A stretch of 64,000 bases of DNA from G965115915 sp965115915 (GTDB lineage: Bacteria; Pseudomonadota; Gammaproteobacteria; Eutrophobiales; Eutrophobiaceae). The notes beneath the pieces are model-generated. The model was not told the origin of the DNA and ran no database searches. It worked only from the letters and a program-made list of their open reading frames with translations. The DNA lies in contig OZ220483.1 in the NCBI GenBank assembly GCA_965115915.1, forward strand, positions 1,674,001 to 1,738,000. The letters are read 5' to 3'. Shown here one piece after another: positions 49,892-58,479 of this stretch. The translations under genes and the position numbers were made by a program. Every line of letters begins with the position of its first letter. The first letter of the stretch is position 1.

Positions 49892-50071
49892 CACATGGGG
49901 TTCCGATTCTGGCCTGGTCGATAGATTTTGGCACATCTGCGCCGGCACCGAAACCGCGCAATCCGGACCAACAAAAAACAAACGCTATATCAATTTCATG
50001 CGTGGCAGCATCGGACATGGCAAGCGCATGAGAAAACGGCTTGTCAGAAATTATGAGATAGATTACTATTT

Positions 50072-50090
50072 AATAATGCTTATCGTTTAT
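50072..50090. promoter_or_regulatory. Fur-box-like site upstream of the porin gene
   Basis: AATAATGCTTATCGTTTAT matches 12 of 19 positions of the Fur consensus GATAATGATAATCATTATC, most of them in the first 13 bases. It lies in an AT-rich island 36 bases before the porin ATG. Regulation by Fur or by the Irr-like protein in this window is inferred. Confidence 0.5.
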
Positions 50091-50125
50091 TATTTTATCT
50101 CTGACGGCCACGAGGAACCAAATCC

Positions 50126-51430
50126 ATGAAACCAACACTCCACCACTCCCTTTGCATCACACTCCTCGCATGCCTGTGCAACACCGCCCTTGCCGCGGAT
50201 AGCGTGCCCTCACGCGCACAACTGTGGGAACTGGTCCAGCAACAACAGGCGCGCATAACGGCCCTTGAACAGCGGCTCGAGCAACAGCAACAGGCGCTCC
50301 AAACCACGCGGTCGACACTGGAGGAAAACACCCGGGAGCTGGAACAGGCCGCGGACGCCTTTGCCAGTGCGGCCGGGGCCGGCGCCGGCAGCCGGGTCGA
50401 CATCGGTGGCTACGGCGAACTGCACTACAACAATCTGGACGATGAAAACGCTGACATCGGTGGGGACGACGCGCTGGACAAGGTGGATTTCCATCGCTTC
50501 GTGCTGTTTTTCGGCCATGAGTTCAGCCCCCGGGTACGGTTTTTCTCCGAGTTGGAATTGGAGCATGCGCTCAGCGGGGAGGGCAAAGAGGGCGAGGTCG
50601 AGCTGGAACAGGCCTGGGTCGAACTGGACCTCGGCCAACAGCACCGCTTCCGGGCCGGACTGGATATATTGCCGATCGGCATCCTCAACGACACCCATGA
50701 ACCCAATACCTTCTACGGCGTGGAACGCAACCGCATAGAACAGGAGATCATCCCCACCACCTGGTGGGAGGCGGGGGCCGGATTCAACGGCGAGCTGGCA
50801 CCCGGCTGGGACTATGTGCTGCTGGCGCATGGCGGTCTGAAGACCCCGATCGCAGGCAGTAGCACTTTGCGTCCGCGTTCCGGTCGCAAAAAGGTATCCG
50901 AGGTTGAAGACCAGGCCCTGGCCACCACCGGACGCATTCGCTACCGTGGCACGCCGGGATTGGAACTGGCCGTCTCCGGACAGTATCAAGCCGACATCAC
51001 CGGCACCACAGACGCGCATGAGATAGCGGCCAGCCTGCTGTCCACCCATATCGATTACCGGCATCCGAGCGGGCTCGGTCTGCGTGCGCTGTATGCGCGC
51101 TGGGACTATCACGATGTGCCGGAGACGGTATTTGGCTCGGACGAACGGGCCGGATGGTACGTAGAACCGGCATGGCGGAGGCGGATCACACTGACCCCAG
51201 CGGACTGGGGTGAGTTCGGGCTATTCTTCCGTTATTCCCAGTGGGACCAGAACTGGAGCGGCTCCCAGCCCGCGCTCCAGGTACACGAGCGCCGGATTTG
51301 GCGGACGGGCCTGAACTGGTGGCCACATCCCGGTGTGGTATTCAAGTTCGACTACCAGAACGAGGACAGCGACAAGGGGGCGGACAGCCTTCACCGGGGC
51401 TTCAATCTCGGGATGGGATATGCCTTCTGA
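50126..51430 (+). CDS. Outer membrane porin (phosphate-selective porin O/P-like)
   Basis: A 434-residue exported beta-barrel. The signal peptide ends ALAAD near residue 25. A short periplasmic coiled coil comes next (LWELVQQQQARITALEQRLEQQ, about 31-80), followed by a barrel starting RVDIGGYGELHYNNLDD and ending in the C-terminal aromatic GMGYAF. Short N-terminal coiled coils of this type trimerise porins of the OprO/OprP class. Members carry phosphate, organic acids or other solutes; given the adjacent genes and the Fur-like site, passage of iron complexes is possible but inferred. It overlaps the next gene by 11 bases. Confidence 0.82.
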   Translation: MKPTLHHSLCITLLACLCNTALAADSVPSRAQLWELVQQQQARITALEQRLEQQQQALQTTRSTLEENTRELEQAADAFASAAGAGAGSRVDIGGYGELHYNNLDDENADIGGDDALDKVDFHRFVLFFGHEFSPRVRFFSELELEHALSGEGKEGEVELEQAWVELDLGQQHRFRAGLDILPIGILNDTHEPNTFYGVERNRIEQEIIPTTWWEAGAGFNGELAPGWDYVLLAHGGLKTPIAGSSTLRPRSGRKKVSEVEDQALATTGRIRYRGTPGLELAVSGQYQADITGTTDAHEIAASLLSTHIDYRHPSGLGLRALYARWDYHDVPETVFGSDERAGWYVEPAWRRRITLTPADWGEFGLFFRYSQWDQNWSGSQPALQVHERRIWRTGLNWWPHPGVVFKFDYQNEDSDKGADSLHRGFNLGMGYAF

Positions 51431-51983
51431 GACCCGCAGCCAGCACACCCACTGCTGGCTGGTCATGCTGCTCCCGGGATGGTTCGGGCTTGGGTACCTG
51501 CCTTCAGCCACGGCTACCGGGGTCTATCTGGAGCCTGCGAAATTTGTCCAGCGCGTCTACCAGGGACACCCGCCCGAACCGTCCCGGCTGTGGCTGAACG
51601 CGGAACTCGGCAGCATCTGGCGCAATATCACCGGACACGCCCCGAACACACTGCGGCTGCGCTACTGGAACGATAACGGCAGGATGGCCTGGATCCTGGA
51701 GGAGATTGGTCGCTCACACCCCATTACCGCAGGCTTCGTGGTGGACGGCGGACAGATCGAATCCGCCAATGTGCTGGTGTTCCGCGAAAGCCGGGGCTGG
51801 GAGGTACGCTATCCATTCTTCACCCGGCAGTTCGCCGGTCTGCGTCTGATCGACGGGGAACGGCTCTCGGCGCCTATAGACGGCCTGTCCGGGGCCACAC
51901 TGTCGGTCAACGCGATGGAACGGATGGCCCGGCTCGCGCTACTGCTCAGCCGCCATGTGCAACACCATTCCGCTCTCCGGTGA
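51420..51983 (+). CDS. Periplasmic FMN-binding domain protein with flavinylation site
   Basis: A 187-residue protein with a hydrophobic N-terminal segment (CWLVMLLPGWFGLGYLP) and one FMN-binding domain (about 60-175), like those of NqrC, RnfG and NosR. The motif DGLSGATLS at 154-162 matches the ApbE flavinylation consensus; S162 would be the covalent FMN acceptor, serine replacing the usual threonine. The protein is therefore a probable extracytosolic electron carrier. No apbE gene is in the window. Its ATG (51420) overlaps the porin stop, and its TGA overlaps the GTG of the PepSY gene, so all three are coupled. Confidence 0.82.
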   Translation: MPSETRSQHTHCWLVMLLPGWFGLGYLPSATATGVYLEPAKFVQRVYQGHPPEPSRLWLNAELGSIWRNITGHAPNTLRLRYWNDNGRMAWILEEIGRSHPITAGFVVDGGQIESANVLVFRESRGWEVRYPFFTRQFAGLRLIDGERLSAPIDGLSGATLSVNAMERMARLALLLSRHVQHHSALR

Positions 51984-52726
51984 GGCTGCGGCACTGGCAC
52001 CGACGGGCCGGGCTTTGTGGTGCCCTGTTCGTGCTACTGTTGGCCAGCACCGGGATACTGCTGAACCATAGTGACGGCCTGGGACTGGCCAGGCGCGAGA
52101 TCCACACCCCATGGTTGCTCAAGCGGTACGGACTGCCGGCGCTGCCAGACACAATCCCGGCCTGGCAGGCGGGCAGATACTGGTTCGGGGTGCTGGATAA
52201 ACGCCTGTACCTGATACATGGCGCGGAGGCGGGTGCGACGGTACGCTACCTGCAGGATGGTATCGGCCAATTGCATGGGGCACTGCACACAGGCGACATG
52301 GTGGTGGCGGTTTTTGACCGGCAACTGCTGCTGCTGAACCCGGCCGGGGCGGTATTGGAGCGGTTGGAGACGGTCGACGGGGTACCGGAGGGCATCGTCC
52401 GGGTAGGCAGTATGGAAACCGGGCAGACAACGTTGCTGGTGATAGCGACCCGCCACGGTGAGCATTTGCTGGACCTGCAAACACTACACTGGCAACGCGG
52501 CGAGGCCACAGGGACACGTTGGGCAGAGACCGGTACCCTGCCTGCGCCACTCGGCAAACAACTGGGTGCACAGCGGCCGGGACTGAGCCTGGAACGGCTG
52601 CTGCTGGACCTGCACAGTGGACGGCTCCTCGGCCGCCTGGGGGTGACACTGATGGATGGCGCGGCGCTGCTGCTACTGTTTCTCGGGCTGTCCGGACTGC
52701 GCATGGGATTGCGCAGACGAGCTTGA
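51980..52726 (+). CDS. PepSY-associated membrane protein
   Basis: A 248-residue protein with one N-terminal membrane segment (LCGALFVLLLASTGILLNHSDGL, about 12-34) and one near the C-terminus (LMDGAALLLLFLGLSGLRMGL), flanking a periplasmic domain. It matches the PepSY-TM family: the LLNHSD and LLLDLHSGRLLGRLG segments are characteristic, and the His residues may coordinate haem. Such proteins are often encoded with FMN-binding proteins and are thought to carry electrons across the membrane. The start is GTG 51980 overlapping the upstream TGA. Confidence 0.78.
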   Translation: MRLRHWHRRAGLCGALFVLLLASTGILLNHSDGLGLARREIHTPWLLKRYGLPALPDTIPAWQAGRYWFGVLDKRLYLIHGAEAGATVRYLQDGIGQLHGALHTGDMVVAVFDRQLLLLNPAGAVLERLETVDGVPEGIVRVGSMETGQTTLLVIATRHGEHLLDLQTLHWQRGEATGTRWAETGTLPAPLGKQLGAQRPGLSLERLLLDLHSGRLLGRLGVTLMDGAALLLLFLGLSGLRMGLRRRA

Positions 52727-52787
52727 ACCACAGCGACAGGCCGAGGACAAGCCGCATTGCCACAGTCGGCAAGCGGGACCGGCCGGG

Positions 52788-53294
52788 CTAAGAGAAAATG
52801 GCGGAGACACCGAAAAAGACCGACATCAGCAGACCAAGTACCGTGATGATGCGTCTTTCACTACTGCGCAAGTCTGCCCTGAGCTCCTGTCTGAGAGCAG
52901 CGTTGTCTGCCCTGAACTCCTGTCTGAGGGCGACGTTGTCTGCCCTGAACTCCTGTCTGAGGACAGTGATATCCTGTCTGAGGGAGTCATGTTCTCTGCT
53001 GAGGGCGGCAAACTCGGCCTTGAACTCCTGCCTGAGGGCATCCAGTTTGGTATCGATCTCCTCTCTGAGGGCAGCCAGTTTGGTATCGATCTCGTCTCTG
53101 AGGGCATCGAAGCGGGCATTGGTGCTTTTCTCGAGGGCCTGCAGATCCTGCCGGGTCGCCAGGTTTTCCACTGTCGTACCGAGCGTGGAAACCATGGCCT
53201 CCGCCAGCGCGGCTTCCGCACCTGCATCGGTGAGTTCCCTGACCGCTTTGTGGGTGTCGAGTGCGTACATTTGTTGTTTCATCTGTTGTCTCAT
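52788..53294 (-). CDS. Hendecad coiled-coil protein with C-terminal membrane anchor (paralogue of 6756-7382)
   Basis: A 168-residue DUF1640/CCDC90-like protein. Head: LDTHKAVRELTDAGAEAALAEAMVSTLGTTVENLATRQDL-type, nearly the same as the copy at 6756. The coiled coil then runs in 11-residue units (VALRQEFRADN, AALRQELRADL), and the C-terminal hydrophobic segment is IITVLGLLMSVFFGVSAIF. ATG 53294 is fixed by GGAGGT five bases upstream, identical in position to the other copy. The nucleotide repeats inside are more diverged than in the other gene. It is inserted between the PepSY gene and fbpA, on the opposite strand, and shares its upstream region with fbpA. Confidence 0.75.
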   Translation of the reverse strand: MRQQMKQQMYALDTHKAVRELTDAGAEAALAEAMVSTLGTTVENLATRQDLQALEKSTNARFDALRDEIDTKLAALREEIDTKLDALRQEFKAEFAALSREHDSLRQDITVLRQEFRADNVALRQEFRADNAALRQELRADLRSSERRIITVLGLLMSVFFGVSAIFS

Positions 53295-53610
53295 GTAGAC
53301 CTCCATTGTCGGTTAGTCTGTGACAAAAGTTGCTGTGAGGGCGATTATAAACCTGCCTTGCCGGCGAATGGAAAATTTCACGGTTGCGGGGTAATTGGAG
53401 ACCTGGCGCGTCACCCTCCTTGCCTCGGGGAGGAACTTTACTCCCACTGCGGCAGCCAGCGCCTCACGGCCCGGCTGCCGCGACTCCGGGGGGTAATACA
53501 GTGCGCGGGCAGTGCGCGGGTGCACGAATCGAGCATTGCATTTTCTATTAAACGCAATTATTCTCAATTCGATTTGGCCATCCAACGAGCCCTCGAGAAG
53601 CAAATACCCT
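53295..53610. other. Divergent intergenic region between the coiled-coil gene and fbpA
   Basis: About 316 bases with no gene. The left end (53295-53333) carries the same upstream block as the other coiled-coil gene. The right part holds a Fur-box-like site. The middle is GC-rich and without an evident palindrome. Confidence 0.55.
53553..53572. promoter_or_regulatory. Fur-box-like site upstream of fbpA
   Basis: Read on the minus strand the site gives TTGAGAATAATTGCG. One half, TGAGAATNATT, fits the Fur box consensus TGAGAATNATTCTCA, and the other half is degenerate. It ends about 38 bases before the fbpA ATG, where it could block a promoter. Confidence 0.55.
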
Positions 53611-54636
53611 ATGCCAACAATATCCCTGGTCCAGCGCATCTGCCTGTGCGTGGTGCTGGCGCTCGGCCCGAGTGCACAGGCGGCCGAGGTGAACGTGTAT
53701 TCCGCCCGCAAGGAGGCGTTGATCCGACCACTGCTGGAACGTTTCAGCGCCCAGCATGGCGTGCGGCTCAACCTCGTCACCGGGGATGCCGACACGCTCA
53801 TCCTGCGACTGCAAAACGAGGGCCGGAACTCTCCCGCCGACCTGCTGTTGACTACCGATGCGGCACGTCTGCACCGGGCCAGAGATGCCGGTCTGCTACA
53901 GCCGGTGCAACTCGCGGCGCGGCAGAACGCGACCACGGTGCGCTGGCATGACCCGGAGGGATACTGGTTTGCGCTATCGCTGCGTCACCGCGTCATCGTC
54001 TATGCCCCGGAGCGGGTAAGCGCGTCCGAACTGTCCGACTATCTGCAACTGGATCAGCGGCGCTGGCGCGGACGCATCTGTGTGCGCAGCTCGGCCAATG
54101 TCTACAATCAATCCCTGGTGGCCGGGCTGATATTTCATCACGGTCAGGAACGGGTTACACGCTGGGCGCAGGGGCTGGTCGCGAACCTGGCACGTGCACC
54201 AACGGGCGGAGACCGTGATCAGATCCGTGCGGTAGTCGCCGGGCAATGCGACATCGCGCTGGTCAACGATTACTATCTGGCCGGTATGCTCACTGCCGCA
54301 ACCCCCTCGGAACGCGAGCTGGCAGCGGCGGTGCGGTTGTACTGGCCGGCGCAGTCCGGTCATGGCGCCCATGTCAATATCAGTGGGGCCGGGGTCACGC
54401 GCCATGCCAAAAACCGTGCGACAGCCGTGCGCCTGCTGGAGTTCATGCTCAGCCCGGCGGCACAGCGCTGGTACGCGGACCACAACCATGAGTATCCGGT
54501 GTCGCCGGGACTGGAACCGGGTCCGGTGCTGCAACGGTGGGGCGACGGCTTCCGCACCGATATCGAGGCCCTGCCCATGCTGGGAAAGTTGAACCGCGAC
54601 GCGGTCATGCTGATGGATCGTGCGGGCTGGAAATAG
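53611..54636 (+). CDS. fbpA: Fe3+ ABC transporter substrate-binding protein
   Basis: A 341-residue periplasmic binding protein (signal peptide ending AQAAE near 25) of the FbpA/FutA/AfuA ferric family. It opens VNVYSARKEALIRPLLERF, and has the pattern DLLLTTDAARL and the Tyr-containing block RICVRSSANVYNQSLV and DIALVNDYYLAGML, the adjacent tyrosines being the ferric ligands in this family. ATG 53611 gives a proper signal peptide. It is followed after seven bases by the permease, forming the fbpABC operon. Confidence 0.9.
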   Translation: MPTISLVQRICLCVVLALGPSAQAAEVNVYSARKEALIRPLLERFSAQHGVRLNLVTGDADTLILRLQNEGRNSPADLLLTTDAARLHRARDAGLLQPVQLAARQNATTVRWHDPEGYWFALSLRHRVIVYAPERVSASELSDYLQLDQRRWRGRICVRSSANVYNQSLVAGLIFHHGQERVTRWAQGLVANLARAPTGGDRDQIRAVVAGQCDIALVNDYYLAGMLTAATPSERELAAAVRLYWPAQSGHGAHVNISGAGVTRHAKNRATAVRLLEFMLSPAAQRWYADHNHEYPVSPGLEPGPVLQRWGDGFRTDIEALPMLGKLNRDAVMLMDRAGWK

Positions 54637-54643
54637 ACCGACC

Positions 54644-56302
54644 ATGAAACCGGTGCTGTCCTCTGGCGGCACCGGACTGGACGTGGCACTGGCTGTACTG
54701 TGCGCGACGCTTTCCATCCCGGTACTGGTGGTCTGCACCTCGCTGTTTTACCTGGATAGCGAGTTATGGCGGCACCTTGGCGGCACACTGCTCGGCGACT
54801 ATGTGCGCAATTCCTTACTGTTGATGCTGGGCACCGGGACACTGGCCCTGCTCTGGGGGGTGGTATCCGCCTGGTTGATCGCCATGTACCGCTTCCCGCT
54901 GTCGGCCTGGCTGGAGTGGGCACTACTGCTGCCGCTGGCGATGCCCGCTTACATCGTCGCCTACAGCTATGCCGGACTGCTGGATATCGGTGGCACCCTG
55001 CAAGGTCTGCTGCACGGGCTCAGCGGACGGCCCTGGCAGGCGTTGTGGGCACCGAACATCCGTTCGCTGGAAGGGGCGAGCCTGCTGCTGGCACTGGTGC
55101 TCTACCCGTACATCTATCTGCTGGTGCGGACGGCGTTCCTGGAACAATCGCTGTGTGCGCTGGAGGTGGCGCGCACACTGGGCTGTGGCACGCTGCGCCG
55201 CTTTTTCCGGGTCGCGCTGCCACTGGCCCGGCCAGCGATGGCGGCTGGACTGGCACTGGTGCTGATGGAGACACTGTCGGACTATGGTACGGTGCAATAC
55301 TTCGGGGTACCGGTATTCACCACCGGCATATTCCGTACCTGGTTCGGCCTTGGCGATGGCATGGCGGCGGCGCAGCTTTCGGCCCTGCTGCTCGGCTTTG
55401 TGCTACTGCTGCTGATCAGCGAACGCTGGTCGCGCAGACAGCAGCGTTACCACCACACCAGCGGCCTTTACAGCACACTGCACCAGTATCCATTGTCCGG
55501 TGGCAAGGCGCTGCTGGCCACCGCGTTCTGCCTGCTGCCGGTACTGGGAGGCTTTGTGGTGCCGGTCGGGCATCTGCTGTGGCTATGGCTGCAAAGCGAC
55601 ACTTCGGCATCCGGCGGCGGTTTCCCGCGCCTGGTCGCACACAGTCTGTCGCTGGCGACGATGAGTGCACTGCTGGCATTGTTGCTGGCACTGCTGTTCG
55701 CCTACGCGCAGCGGCTGTCCGGTGGTGGGTTGCGCAGCTTCGCACTGCACTTCGCCGGGTTGGGCTATGCGCTGCCCGGCACCGTGGTCGCGATAGGGGT
55801 ACTGATTCCGTTCGCCTGGCTGGACAACCGTCTGGACAGCCTGCTGCGCGAGAACCTGGGCCTGTCGTCCGGGCTGATCTTCTCCGGCACATTGTTCATC
55901 CTGGTGTTCGCTTATCTGGTACGTTATCTGGCAGTCGCCCTGCAGACGGTCGATGCGGCACTAAAAAAGATCAAACCCGCGATGGACGAGATTGCACGCT
56001 GCCATGCGCTACCCATGAGCAAAAGCCTGTACAGGATACATATGCCACTGATGCGTGGCAGCCTGCTAAGCGCGCTGCTGCTGGTCTTTGTCGAGGTGCT
56101 GAAGGAACTGCCCGCCACACTGATCCTGCGTCCCTTCAATTACAATACGCTGGCGGTGCGCACCTACGAACTGGCCAATGAGGAGCGACTGGCCGAGGCG
56201 GCACTACCGGCGCTGAGCATCGTGGCGGTGAGCATCGTCCCGGTGATACTGATCGCCCGTGGCATATCCCGTTCCCGTCCCGGTGCCGAACCACGACGAT
56301 AA
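54644..56302 (+). CDS. fbpB: Fe3+ ABC transporter permease (two-domain)
   Basis: A 552-residue inner-membrane permease with about twelve hydrophobic segments, made of two homologous ABC-permease halves as in FbpB/SfuB/HitB. The EAA loops are visible in both halves: LEVARTLGCGTLRRFFRVALPLARP at about 180-205 and MDEIARCHALPMSKSLYRIHMPLMRGSLL-type near 450. It passes iron released by FbpA. Starts at ATG 54644 directly after fbpA; the ATPase follows after 30 bases. Confidence 0.9.
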   Translation: MKPVLSSGGTGLDVALAVLCATLSIPVLVVCTSLFYLDSELWRHLGGTLLGDYVRNSLLLMLGTGTLALLWGVVSAWLIAMYRFPLSAWLEWALLLPLAMPAYIVAYSYAGLLDIGGTLQGLLHGLSGRPWQALWAPNIRSLEGASLLLALVLYPYIYLLVRTAFLEQSLCALEVARTLGCGTLRRFFRVALPLARPAMAAGLALVLMETLSDYGTVQYFGVPVFTTGIFRTWFGLGDGMAAAQLSALLLGFVLLLLISERWSRRQQRYHHTSGLYSTLHQYPLSGGKALLATAFCLLPVLGGFVVPVGHLLWLWLQSDTSASGGGFPRLVAHSLSLATMSALLALLLALLFAYAQRLSGGGLRSFALHFAGLGYALPGTVVAIGVLIPFAWLDNRLDSLLRENLGLSSGLIFSGTLFILVFAYLVRYLAVALQTVDAALKKIKPAMDEIARCHALPMSKSLYRIHMPLMRGSLLSALLLVFVEVLKELPATLILRPFNYNTLAVRTYELANEERLAEAALPALSIVAVSIVPVILIARGISRSRPGAEPRR

Positions 56303-56332
56303 TGCAACGTCCGCCAAAGACCGCCATGAATA

Positions 56333-57439
56333 ATGCGTGACATGCACAACGGGCAACACAGTCTGGAGGTTGAGTCATTGGCCGTCGATATCAACGCCAG
56401 ACGCATACTGGATGGCGTATCGCTGTCATTGCGCCTGGGCGAGATCGGCTGTCTGCTGGGTTCCAGTGGCAGCGGAAAGACCACGCTGCTGCGCACCATT
56501 GCAGGGTTTGAACCGGTTCAGACAGGACGGATCCGGATCAATCAGGCGCTGGTGAGTTCCACCGAACGCCTGCTGCCGGTAGAATCGCGGCGGGTCGGCA
56601 TGGTGTTCCAGGACTATGTGCTGTTCCCGCATCTGAATACCGCGGACAATATCTGTTTCGGCCTGCACGGCCATCCCGCACGGTACCGACGGCAACGCCT
56701 GGATGAGTTGCTGCATCTGTTGGAACTGGGCGCACAGGCGCAAAACTATCCCCATCAACTCTCCGGAGGAGAGCAACAGCGCGTGGCGATCGCACGCGCC
56801 ATCGCCCCCAGACCGGACATCCTGCTGATGGATGAACCGTTCTCGAACCTGGACCCGGAATTGCGGGAACAACTCGCATGGCAGTTGCGCAGGGCATTGC
56901 AACTGGAAGCCGTCACTACGTTGATCGTCAGCCATAACCAAATCGAGTCCTTCGCCATGGCCGACTACGTGGGGGTGCTGCACGATGGACGGCTGTTGCA
57001 GTGGGACACCGCCTTCAATCTGTACCACCAGCCAAATTGCCCGGAGGTGGCGGATTTCATCGGTGAAGGGACCTTTCTCTCCGGCAAGGTACTGGACGCA
57101 GACACGGTAGCTACCCGGCTGGGGAAGATCCACGGCCGGGTCGGTACCGAATACGCCCCGGGCAGCGAGGTGCTGGTACTGATCCGACCCGACGACATAC
57201 TGCATGACGATGACAGCCCACTGCAAGCCACGGTGCTGAACAAGGCCTTCCGTGGGGCCGCCTTTCTCTACACACTGGGGCTTGGTGAACAAGAGCATAT
57301 CCTGAGTCTGGTGCCAAGCCACCACGACCATCCGCTGGGACAACCGATCGGCATTCGCCTGGAGATCGATCATCTGGTGATCTTCCCCGCCACGGTACGC
57401 CAGGCATCACCGGCCGAGTCCCGACCAGCAGCACGCTGA
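56333..57439 (+). CDS. fbpC: Fe3+ ABC transporter ATP-binding protein
   Basis: A 368-residue ABC ATPase. Walker A is GSSGSGKTT near residue 43, the Q-loop VGMVFQDYVLFPHL follows, the signature LSGGEQQR is near 142 and Walker B ILLMDEPFSNLD near 163. SHNQIES supplies the switch His. The C-terminal part (after about 240) is a TOBE-like regulatory domain, as in FbpC/PotA-type importers. It converges with rluD, leaving ten bases between the stop codons. Confidence 0.92.
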   Translation: MRDMHNGQHSLEVESLAVDINARRILDGVSLSLRLGEIGCLLGSSGSGKTTLLRTIAGFEPVQTGRIRINQALVSSTERLLPVESRRVGMVFQDYVLFPHLNTADNICFGLHGHPARYRRQRLDELLHLLELGAQAQNYPHQLSGGEQQRVAIARAIAPRPDILLMDEPFSNLDPELREQLAWQLRRALQLEAVTTLIVSHNQIESFAMADYVGVLHDGRLLQWDTAFNLYHQPNCPEVADFIGEGTFLSGKVLDADTVATRLGKIHGRVGTEYAPGSEVLVLIRPDDILHDDDSPLQATVLNKAFRGAAFLYTLGLGEQEHILSLVPSHHDHPLGQPIGIRLEIDHLVIFPATVRQASPAESRPAAR

Positions 57440-57449
57440 ACGCCACGGC

Positions 57450-58451
57450 TCAGCCTGCGTCCGGGAGCGAATCGAGCAGTGCCAGCAAGGCCTGCATATC
57501 CTCCGGCAACGGGCTGTCCCAACGCATGGGCCGCTGATCCAGCGGGTGCTGCAACTCCAGTCTGCAGGCGTGCAGTGCCTGACGGGCAATGACCTCCCGA
57601 ACACGCCGGCGCAGTGCGGCGGTTGGTCCATGGCTCACCCCGCCCCGTCCGCCATAGCAGGGGTCACCTGCCACCGGATGTCCCAGCGCGGCCATATGCA
57701 CGCGGATCTGATGGGTGCGTCCCGTCTCCAACTGGATACGGACATGACTGTAACCGGGATACCGCCGGATCAACCGGTAATGGCTGCGCGCCGGACGGCC
57801 ACGCCGCGTTACCGCCATCCGGGTTCGATGTATCGGATGGCGACCCACCGGCTGGCTGATCGTGCCACTGCTGACCAACTTTCCACACACGACGGCCTCA
57901 TAAACACGCCCTACCTGACGCGCACGGATGGCGGCACTCAGACCGGTATGGGCCTGCGCAGTGCGGGCGACCACCAGTAATCCGGAGGTATCCTTGTCCA
58001 AACGATGCACTATACCTGCCCTGGGCAATGCCGCCAGTTGCGGATCGTGAGCAAGCAGCGCGTTCATCAGGGTATGTCCGGGTCTGCCGGCACCCGGATG
58101 CATCACGATACCGGCAGGTTTGTTCACGACCAGAATGGCAGCATCCTGATAGTGGATGTCGAGCGGGACAGGCCACGCTTCGCCAGTCTCGACGACCGAG
58201 GCAGGCAGGGCCACAATGCGTACCTGGTCACCCGTCTTGACCGCCTCCCTGAGACGCGGCACACGCCCATTGAGCGACACCGCACCCTGGCGTATCCAGG
58301 ACTGCAGACGGGTACGGGAATACTCGGGGAAACTCAGCGCGAGCGCACGGTCCAGCCGCATCCCTGCGAGCCGCCGAGGGATCTGCACTCGGATACAGTC
58401 ATCCGCCGACACAAACGCATCCAGTCCGCTCACAGAGACGGTGGACAACAC
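57450..58451 (-). CDS. rluD: 23S rRNA pseudouridine synthase RluD
   Basis: A 333-residue RluA-family synthase that makes pseudouridines 1911/1915/1917 in helix 69 of 23S rRNA. An N-terminal S4 domain (RLDRALALSFPEYSRTRLQSWIRQGAV) precedes the catalytic core with HRLDKDTSGLLVVA, in which the Asp is catalytic, and GRTHQIRVHMAALGHPVAGDPCYG. The start is uncertain: GTG 58451, or the GTG six codons later, would suit. It ends convergently with fbpC and lies just downstream of sucD. Confidence 0.92.
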   Translation of the reverse strand: MLSTVSVSGLDAFVSADDCIRVQIPRRLAGMRLDRALALSFPEYSRTRLQSWIRQGAVSLNGRVPRLREAVKTGDQVRIVALPASVVETGEAWPVPLDIHYQDAAILVVNKPAGIVMHPGAGRPGHTLMNALLAHDPQLAALPRAGIVHRLDKDTSGLLVVARTAQAHTGLSAAIRARQVGRVYEAVVCGKLVSSGTISQPVGRHPIHRTRMAVTRRGRPARSHYRLIRRYPGYSHVRIQLETGRTHQIRVHMAALGHPVAGDPCYGGRGGVSHGPTAALRRRVREVIARQALHACRLELQHPLDQRPMRWDSPLPEDMQALLALLDSLPDAG

Positions 58452-58479
58452 CCACCGCAGCGCCTGACAAATGCACCAA

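Noticed and set aside
52816..53227. Plus-strand open frames rich in Ser and Leu opposite the second coiled-coil gene
   Set aside because: They mirror the hendecad repeats on the other strand. The minus-strand product has a conserved head, anchor and ribosome site.
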